A stretch of DNA of 64,000 nucleotides, taken from NCBI RefSeq assembly GCF_014199915.1, contig NZ_JACHOO010000001.1, positions 186,001-250,000 on the forward strand, written 5' to 3'. Shown piece after piece: positions 56,929 through 64,000 of this stretch; the first letter of the stretch is position 1, and each line of letters starts with the position of its first letter. The translations under genes were made by a program, and so were the position numbers. Source of the stretch: Prosthecomicrobium pneumaticum (GTDB lineage: Bacteria; Pseudomonadota; Alphaproteobacteria; Rhizobiales; Kaistiaceae). The notes beneath the pieces are model-generated. The model was not told where the DNA came from. It worked only from the letters and a program-made list of their open reading frames with translations, and made no database searches.

Positions 56929-57390
56929 GAAGACCCTCACCCGACCTCTCCCGCAGGCGGGAGAGGGGCTCGTCGCGCTTGCTGGACGGGTGATCCGATC
57001 GGCCGGTCGGGGCACCCTCTCCCGCCGCGCGGGAGAGGGCTTCGCCTCTTGGCGAGGCGAAGCCGAGCCTAGATGCGAAGGGTGAGGGCACCTTCCTCCC
57101 TTCGCCGATCCGGGAGAAGACCCTCACCCGACCTCTCCCGCAAGCGGGAGAGGGGCTCGTCGCGCTTGCTGGACGGGTGATCCGATCGGCCGGTCGTCGT
57201 CTCGCCCTCCGCAGGAGAGCGGTCGAGGAGAGGGGCTCCCCTCTCCCGCCGCGCGGGAGAGGGCTTCGCCTCTTGGCGAGCGCAGCGAGCCTGGATGAGA
57301 AGGGTGAGGGCGCCTTCCTCCCTTCGCCGATTCGGGAGAAGACCCTCACCCGACCTCTCCCGCAGGCGGGAGAGGGGCTCGCCGCGCCCT
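56929..57390. repeat. tandem cluster of extragenic palindrome units
   Basis: Two and a part copies of a ~190-220 bp unit begin with GAAGACCCTCACCCGACCTC at 56929, 57117 and 57338. Each full unit holds two palindromes, one ctctcccgc-n-gcgggagagg and one CCCTCTCCCGCCGCGCGGG type, with shared internal sequence (GTGATCCGATCGGCCGGTCG). No coding frame in it is supported. It fills most of the 476-bp gap between the ogt remnant and the next gene. Confidence 0.85.
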
Positions 57391-57396
57391 GCAGCC

Positions 57397-57777
57397 CTAC
57401 GGCCGTTCCACCGTGATCACCTGGAAGGTGTGCATCACGTCGTCGTCCTCGCGGATCGAGACGTATTCGCCGACCACGAAGCGCTCCTCGCCGAGGCGGA
57501 AGCCGGTCTCGTCGTCCTCCTCGCCCGCCTCATAGTCGAAGAACCACTGGCCGCCCGGCCGTCGCGCCAGCCGGCCGACCGCGTCCGCCTCGCCGGGGCG
57601 GAAACGGCGGACGCGGCATTCGGCCTTGTGCGCCCTGAAGGTCTCGGCGTCGAGCGTGCCGTCGTCGGCGAGCGGCGCGACGAGGTCGTAGCCGTGCGTC
57701 GGGTCGCCGACCGGGTGGCCGCGCTCGCGCGCCAGTTCGAGGCGGATGTGGCGGAAACTCGATGGCAGCGTCGTCAT
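57397..57777 (-). CDS. conserved small protein of unknown function
   Basis: 126-aa acidic soluble protein. It begins MTTLPSSFRHIRLELARER and contains 'GDPTHGYDLVAPLADDGTLD', 'PGGQWFFDYEAGEEDDETGF' and 'VGEYVSIREDDDVMHTFQVI'. I recognise this as a protein found widely in Hyphomicrobiales, with no known function. No membrane segment or metal motif seen. 73 bp upstream lies the end of a cytochrome c gene on the same strand. Confidence 0.8.
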   Translation of the reverse strand: MTTLPSSFRHIRLELARERGHPVGDPTHGYDLVAPLADDGTLDAETFRAHKAECRVRRFRPGEADAVGRLARRPGGQWFFDYEAGEEDDETGFRLGEERFVVGEYVSIREDDDVMHTFQVITVERP

Positions 57778-57850
57778 GGGGGGCTCCTGTCGCGTGGTCG
57801 GGATCGGGTCGGCGCCGGCCGACCGGGCGGCGGCGAAGCGGGCGGCAGGC

Positions 57851-58204
57851 CTAGCTGCGGCCGGGCGAAGCGGGCGGATCGGGCCGGTCGGGCCCTTCAT
57901 CGAGACCGTGCAGATAGGCGATGAAGGCGTCGATATCGGCCGGCGTGAAGGTGAAGACCGGCATCGCCGGATGGCCCGACGAGAGGCCCTCGGCCATCGA
58001 TTCCTCGAGCGATTCGAGGGGATAGCGCAGATGCAGGTCGCGGAAGGGCGGCGCCTGCGCGAACGGGCTCGGCCCGTGCTTGCCGATCGCGTGGCAGCGG
58101 GCGCATTTCTCCTGCGCGATCGCCTTGCCGCGCTGCACATCGGCGGCGAACGCCGGCTGCGCGCCGATCGCCGCGAGCGCCAGAATCATCGGTATCCGTC
58201 TCAT
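57851..58204 (-). CDS. small periplasmic c-type cytochrome
   Basis: 117-aa exported class I cytochrome c. Signal peptide of about 20 residues ('ILALAAIGAQPAFA'), then 'GKAIAQEKCARCHAIGKHG' with the haem-binding CxxCH. The axial Met is probably in 'GHPAMPVFTFTPADIDAFIA', the usual MPxF context. The partner oxidase or dehydrogenase is not in the window. Confidence 0.9.
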   Translation of the reverse strand: MRRIPMILALAAIGAQPAFAADVQRGKAIAQEKCARCHAIGKHGPSPFAQAPPFRDLHLRYPLESLEESMAEGLSSGHPAMPVFTFTPADIDAFIAYLHGLDEGPDRPDPPASPGRS

Positions 58205-58331
58205 CCCGAACCTCCTCGCCGCATCCTGCGGCGCCTGCCGATCCGATGATAACGCCGCTGCGGCGCGTCGTTCTGATCCGGATCAAGCTGCACTGCGGCA
58301 GAAAACGCATATTGCACGCGATATTCGTTCG

Positions 58332-58345
58332 TGTTAGCGCTTCGA
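58332..58345. promoter_or_regulatory. possible LacI-family operator upstream of transporter B
   Basis: TGTTAGCGCTTCGA fits the LacI/GalR pattern TGnnAnCGnTnnCA except for one base. It lies about 60 bp before the binding-protein start. No LacI-family gene is in the window, so the site is a suggestion only. Confidence 0.4.
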
Positions 58346-58402
58346 TCCAGGCAGGCGAGGGCTCGGGAGGACTGGAGCCCGCTGCCGAGGGAGGACAATC
58401 CG

Positions 58403-59443
58403 ATGACGACACGCCTTTCGGGCGCGCTTTGCCGTGCCTTCTCGATCGCTGCGCTGCTCGCCGGCGCGGCGACCGTCGCCCAGGCTTCCGACAACAAGAT
58501 CGCGCTCATTCCGGGCGGACCGCATCCCTACTTCGCGCCCTGGGAGCAGGCCGCGGCCGACGCCCAGAAGGACTTCGGCATCGCCGCGGTCGACTTCAAG
58601 GTTCCGTCCGAGTGGAAGCTCAACCTGCAGACCGAGCTGGTCGAGAGCCTGGTGACGCAGGGCTACACCGCCTTCGGCATCTTCCCCGGCGACGCGGTCG
58701 GCATCAACTCGACGGTCGAGGAACTCGAAGGCGCCGGCATTCCGGCCGCCGCACTCGCGGGCTGCGCGCAGGACCCGACCAAGATGCAGTTCTGTCTCGG
58801 CACGGATGTCTACAACTCCGCCTATCTCGGCACCAAGGCGCTGATCGAGGCGATGGGCGGCAAAGGCAAGATCGTCCATCTCGCCGGCCTGCTCGTCGAT
58901 CCGAACACCAAGCTGCGCATGGACGCGGTCGAGAAGGCGGTCGGCGAGACGAACGGCGCGGTGTCGATCGTCCAGCACATCACCGATACCGACGCGCAGG
59001 AAGCCGCCGACCAGAAGATCAACGCGCTCCTCGGCGCGCAGAAGGACCAGATCGACGGCCTGATCTCGACGGCCTACATCCCGTCCGTGGTCGCCGCCAA
59101 GTCGCTGCGCAATCTCGGCGACAAGCGGATCAAGCTCGTCGGCATCGACGACGATCCGATCGTGCTCGACGCGATCAAGGACGGCTTCGCGGCCGGCACG
59201 ATGGCGCAGAACCCCTACGGACAGGGTTATGTCGGCGCCTATGTGCTCGACCTCCTCGCCGGCGGCGGCTGCACCGTGAAGGCCGACGCGCCGTGGATCC
59301 AGACGCCGCAGACCGCCCACTTCATCGACTCCGGCACGCTCCTGATCAGCGCCGCCAACATCGCGAGCTACAAGGACGACCTGAAGAAGATCACTTCGGA
59401 CATCCAGTCCTCCTTCAAGGACAAGTATCTCGACTGCAAGTGA
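58403..59443 (+). CDS. periplasmic sugar-binding protein of ABC transporter B
   Basis: 346-aa CUT2-type binding protein. Signal peptide about residues 1-27 ('GAATVAQAS'). Mature start 'DNKIALIPGGPHPYFAPWEQ' replaces the common 'ip...npff' motif; later 'IFPGDAVGINSTVEELEGAG' and 'LVGIDDDPIVLDAIKDGFAA' are typical. Five to six Cys residues, unusual for the family, may form disulphides. GGGAGGACAATCCG precedes the ATG at 58403. First gene of operon B. Confidence 0.88.
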   Translation: MTTRLSGALCRAFSIAALLAGAATVAQASDNKIALIPGGPHPYFAPWEQAAADAQKDFGIAAVDFKVPSEWKLNLQTELVESLVTQGYTAFGIFPGDAVGINSTVEELEGAGIPAAALAGCAQDPTKMQFCLGTDVYNSAYLGTKALIEAMGGKGKIVHLAGLLVDPNTKLRMDAVEKAVGETNGAVSIVQHITDTDAQEAADQKINALLGAQKDQIDGLISTAYIPSVVAAKSLRNLGDKRIKLVGIDDDPIVLDAIKDGFAAGTMAQNPYGQGYVGAYVLDLLAGGGCTVKADAPWIQTPQTAHFIDSGTLLISAANIASYKDDLKKITSDIQSSFKDKYLDCK

Positions 59444-59450
59444 GGCTTTC

Positions 59451-59476
59451 GCGAGAGACGGCGTGCCGTCTCTCGC
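59451..59476 (+). terminator. perfect 11-bp stem-loop between binding protein and permease
   Basis: GCGAGAGACGG-CGTG-CCGTCTCTCGC directly after the binding-protein stop. No T-tract. Such hairpins commonly protect the binding-protein mRNA or lower permease expression; here that is inference. Confidence 0.65.
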
Positions 59477-59496
59477 GCCATTTCGGCCACCCGGTC

Positions 59497-59593
59497 GTCA
59501 TCCCGGCGAAAGCCGGGACCCATTCAGCCGAACCGCCAGACGGCATTCTCCTTGATGGGTCCCGGGTCTGGGCTTCGCTCCGCCCGGGATGAC
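59497..59593. repeat. GTCATCCCGG-type dispersed repeat, copy B, as an inverted pair
   Basis: Starts GTCATCCCGGCGAAAGCCGG and ends with the inverted form ...CTCCGCCCGGGATGAC, so the whole element can fold into a long hairpin. Related to 55719-55760. The end of the element contains an ATG in frame with the next gene. Confidence 0.8.
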
Positions 59594-59624
59594 GGCCACC
59601 GAGACGCTCAACCCGGACCCCGTC

Positions 59625-60629
59625 ATGACCGTCGCCGATGCCAACGAAGCGCCTGCCCGCCGCGGCGCCTTTCTCGCCGAGAGCGGCAATCTGATCGGGC
59701 TCGCCGCCATCGTCCTGATCTTCTGGGTGGTGCTGACGAGCCTTCGGCCCGGCTTCATCTCGAATTTCAACCTCTTCACCCTGTCGCGCTCGCTCGCCAT
59801 CGACATTGTCATCGGCTTCTCGACGATGGTGGTGCTCGCGACCGGCGGCATGAACCTCGCGATCGGCTCGATCGGCGTCTGCGCCGTGATGGCGGCCGGC
59901 TTCCTGATGCAGGGGCTCGGCCTGCCGCCGCTCGTCGCCTTCGCGGCGGCGCTCGCGCTCGGCGCCGCGCTCGGCTGGCTGAACGGCTTCGCGATCGTCC
60001 GCTCGGGCGTGAACTCCTTCATCATCACGCTCGCGAGCGCGAGCCTCTATCTCGGCGCCATGCTCATTCTCTCGAAGGCGGTCACCTTCAACGAGCTGCC
60101 CGCCGCGGTCGCCGATTTCGGCAAGCTGCGCTTCGGCGGCTTCGTCTCGCCGCTCCTCATCATCGCGCTCGCGATCGGCGCGGCGCTGATCGTGCTCTTC
60201 CGCTTCACCGCGCTCGGCCGGGAGATTCTCGCCGCGGGCGCCAATCCGCGCGCCGCCGAGCTCTCCGGCGTGCCGGTCGGCCGCGTCGTGATCATTGCGC
60301 ACACGCTGTCGGGCGCGCTCGCCGGAGCGGCCGGGCTGATGCTCGTCGCCCGGCTCGGCGCGGCGATGCCCTCGATCGGCCAGGACTGGCTGCTGCCTTC
60401 CTTCCTCGCGCCGGTGCTCGGCGGCACGCTGCTGTCGGGCGGCGCCGTCTCGGTGATCGGCACCATGCTCGGCGCACTCCTCGTCACCACCATCCGCTCG
60501 GGACTGCTCGTCATGCAGGTCGGCAATTTCTGGCTGCAGCTCTTCCTCGGCGTGATCCTGCTCGCCGCCGTGATGCTCGATCGCTATCGCGGCAAGGTCG
60601 CCGAGCGGCGCAGCCTGGGACGCCGCTGA
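59625..60629 (+). CDS. CUT2-type sugar ABC transporter permease, transporter B
   Basis: 334-aa inner-membrane permease. First helix near 'LIGLAAIVLIFWVVLTSL'. 'VLATGGMNLAIGSIGVCAVM' is the family hallmark and 'LAAGANPRAAELSGVPVGRV' the ATPase-coupling loop. I chose ATG at 59625 rather than 59589, because the earlier ATG lies inside the dispersed repeat at 59497-59593. It overlaps the next permease gene by 1 bp (TGATG). Confidence 0.9.
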   Translation: MTVADANEAPARRGAFLAESGNLIGLAAIVLIFWVVLTSLRPGFISNFNLFTLSRSLAIDIVIGFSTMVVLATGGMNLAIGSIGVCAVMAAGFLMQGLGLPPLVAFAAALALGAALGWLNGFAIVRSGVNSFIITLASASLYLGAMLILSKAVTFNELPAAVADFGKLRFGGFVSPLLIIALAIGAALIVLFRFTALGREILAAGANPRAAELSGVPVGRVVIIAHTLSGALAGAAGLMLVARLGAAMPSIGQDWLLPSFLAPVLGGTLLSGGAVSVIGTMLGALLVTTIRSGLLVMQVGNFWLQLFLGVILLAAVMLDRYRGKVAERRSLGRR

Positions 60630-61582
60630 TGACACTCGGCCAGCGCCTCATCGCCAATGAATGGTCGGCGATCGCGGTCGCGATCGTGATCGGCGTGGTC
60701 GGCCTCGCCGCGACCTCGCCGGCCTTCCTGACGGAGTTCAACCTCTATGTGATGATGCGGTCCTTCTGCGTCGTCCTCGTCGTCGCCTTCGCGCAGATGC
60801 TGACGCTCGCCGTCGGGCAGCTCAACCTTTCGATCGGCGCGCTCGGCGGCCTCGTCGCGATCGCCATCGGCGGCATGATGGAGGTGCTCGGCTTTCCGAT
60901 TGCCGTCGCCCTGCCGATCGGCCTCGCGATCGGCGCGCTCGGCGGCCTGATCAACGGGCTCCTGACGGTGCGGACCGGCATCAACGGTTTCATCATCACG
61001 CTCGCCACCGCCTCGGCCTTCACCGGCATCAATCTCGGCATCACCGAGTCGATCCCCTTCTACAACCTGCCTTCCGCCTTCGTGGCCTTCGGCACGGCGC
61101 GCCTCTCGGCCTTTCCGATGCTCCTCATCCCGCCGGTGATCGTCGCGCTCCTGCTCGCGCTCTTCCTCGCCCGCACCGTGCCGGGCCGGCAGCTCCTCGC
61201 GGTCGGCGGCAATCCGCACGCCGCGCAGCTTTCGGGCGTCCACATGAACGGCATCGTCGTGCTCGCCCATACGCTGTCCGGCCTCCTCGCCGCGGTCGGC
61301 GCGATCCTCGCCGTCGCGCAGCTCGGCTCGGCGCAGCCGACCATCGGCCAGGACTGGCTGATCATGTCCTTCGCCGCGCCGATCATCGGCGGAGCCGCCC
61401 TCACCGGCGGCCATGTCTCGGTGGCGGCGACCGCGCTCGCCGTCGTGCTGATCGTGCTCATCCAGAACGGCATGGTGCTCGCGCAGGTCGACCCTTACTG
61501 GGTGCAGTTCCTGCTCGGCGCGCTGATCCTCGCCGCGGTCGGGCTCAACCGGCTGCGCGCCGTCCGGGCGGGGGAGGCGTGA
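60629..61582 (+). CDS. CUT2-type sugar ABC transporter permease, second of transporter B
   Basis: 317-aa inner-membrane permease. 'LTLAVGQLNLSIGALGGLVA' and 'LAVGGNPHAAQLSGVHMNGI' are the family motifs; 'PTIGQDWLIMSFAAPIIGGA' parallels 'PSIGQDWLLPSFLAPVLGGT' in the partner permease, so the two are ancient paralogues. Followed at 1 bp by the ATPase gene. The pair probably forms a heterodimeric channel. Confidence 0.9.
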   Translation: MTLGQRLIANEWSAIAVAIVIGVVGLAATSPAFLTEFNLYVMMRSFCVVLVVAFAQMLTLAVGQLNLSIGALGGLVAIAIGGMMEVLGFPIAVALPIGLAIGALGGLINGLLTVRTGINGFIITLATASAFTGINLGITESIPFYNLPSAFVAFGTARLSAFPMLLIPPVIVALLLALFLARTVPGRQLLAVGGNPHAAQLSGVHMNGIVVLAHTLSGLLAAVGAILAVAQLGSAQPTIGQDWLIMSFAAPIIGGAALTGGHVSVAATALAVVLIVLIQNGMVLAQVDPYWVQFLLGALILAAVGLNRLRAVRAGEA

Positions 61583-61583
61583 G

Positions 61584-63123
<1,540 letters not shown>

Positions 63124-63131
<8 letters not shown>

Positions 63132-64000
63132 GATCGATCGTGTCGAAGTCCTGATGGTCGACCTGAAGCCGAAGGTCAAACGGGTCGACGCGATCCAGTC
63201 CTTCGTCAGCCAGGAGACCCCGTTCGTGCGCATCTTCGCCGACGACGGTTCGGTCGGCACCGGCTACACCTTCACGATCGGCACGGGCGGCCACTCGATC
63301 GTCGAGCTGATCGTGCGCCATCTGGCGCCGCAGCTGATCGGCCGCGATCCGGCCTTCATCGAGGAGATCTGGCGCGACCTGCTCTTCCATACCCATGCGA
63401 CGGCGGTCGGCGCGATCACCTCGCTCGCGCTCTGCGCGATCGATACGGCGCTCTGGGATCTGCGCTGCCGGGTCGCGGGGCGTCCGCTCCATGTCGAAGC
63501 GGGCGGCGCGAAGTCGTCGGCCCGGCTCTACACGACCGAGGGCGGCTGGCTGCAGATCGAGACGCCGGCGCTCGTCGAGGACGCGCTGAAGGCGAAGGAG
63601 GCGGGCTTCGGCGGCTCGAAGATGAAGGTCGGCCGGCCGATCCATCAGGATGTCGCCCGCCTGCAGGCGGTCCGCGAGGCGGTCGGCCCGGATTTCGAGA
63701 TCATGATCGACGCCAACCAGGCCTTCACCGTCGACGAGGCGATCCGCCGGGCCCGCCATTACGAGCCCTTCGACGTCGCCTGGTACGAGGAGCCGCTGCC
63801 GGCGGAGGACCTCGGCGGCCACATCCGCCTCTCGGCGGCGACGACGCTTCCTGTCGCGGTCGGCGAATCGATCTACAGCGTCTCCCATTTCCGGGAGTAC
63901 CTGCAGCGCGAGGCATGCTCCATCGTCCAGGCGGACGTGGCACGAATCGGCGGTATCACACCGTGGCTCAAGGCAGCCCATCTCGCCGAGGCGTTCAACG
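63124..64000 (+). CDS. enolase-superfamily (mandelate racemase/muconate lactonizing type) enzyme, 3' end outside the window
   Basis: 292 codons visible. N-terminal capping domain about residues 1-125; then the TIM barrel with 'GFGGSKMKVGRP' (KxK catalytic lysine pair), 'EIMIDANQAFTVDEAIRRAR' (first metal Asp), 'VAWYEEPLPAEDLGGHIRLS' (second metal Glu) and 'TLPVAVGESIYS' (third metal Glu). Typical of MR-subgroup acid-sugar dehydratases or racemases. It is the fifth gene of operon B, overlapping the ATPase by 8 bp, so it probably processes the compound imported by transporter B. The C-terminal His/Asp dyad lies beyond the window. Confidence 0.88.

Overview
The window is high-GC DNA from an alphaproteobacterium, most likely of the order Hyphomicrobiales (Rhizobiales). 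The evidence is the dusB(nifR3)-ntrB-ntrC-ntrY-ntrX cluster followed by a class IV aminotransferase, hfq, hflX and mazG, a fused ispDF, an alphaproteobacterial-length rpsI, a pstSCAB-phoU-phoB operon with a Pho box, and families of extragenic palindromes. The genus cannot be fixed from the sequence. No rRNA, tRNA, CRISPR array, transposase or integrase was seen.

Layout. 1-4632 (minus): CUT2-type sugar ABC transporter A, running off the left edge. 4882-9079 (plus): a family 2 glycosyltransferase, a FemAB/GNAT-like protein, a membrane-anchored TPR protein and der. 9093-14289 (minus): pstS-pstC-pstA-pstB-phoU-phoB behind a multi-heptamer Pho box. 14744-16111: glmU. 16299-18818: a recombination scar holding a truncated SGNH acyltransferase, a decayed copy of the rpsI 3' end and an intact acyltransferase. 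18967-19900 (minus): rplM-rpsI. 20147-23289 (plus): a VOC protein, a secreted SH3 protein, a CoA-binding protein and metY. 23736-42722: a surface-protein locus with an autotransporter, a type I secretion ABC/HlyD pair and two giant RTX proteins (1999 and 2163 aa). 42825-45466 (minus): an unrecognised protein, a CinA-type amidohydrolase and ispDF. 45563-55622 (plus): dusB-ntrBCYX-dat-hfq-hflX. 55895-58204 (minus): mazG, an ogt remnant, a palindromic repeat cluster, a small conserved protein and a cytochrome c. 58403-64000 (plus): ABC transporter B (binding protein, two permeases, ATPase) and an enolase-superfamily enzyme cut by the right edge.

How the parts fit. Transporters A and B are separate CUT2 systems; B adjoins an acid-sugar dehydratase-like gene, so it may feed sugar or sugar-acid catabolism. 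The pst operon takes up phosphate under PhoB control. The ntr genes form the nitrogen-sensing block. The secretion locus lacks its outer-membrane channel, which must lie elsewhere if the system works.

The most unusual features are: (i) a decayed 3' end of rpsI beside a foreign-looking acyltransferase, as if DNA had entered at the end of that ribosomal gene; (ii) two giant RTX proteins sharing an almost identical 584-bp 3' end; (iii) a repeated N-terminal domain that alternates with Calx-beta domains in one giant; and (iv) sequence modules shared between a type V autotransporter and type I secreted proteins. All functions are read from sequence motifs without database searches.
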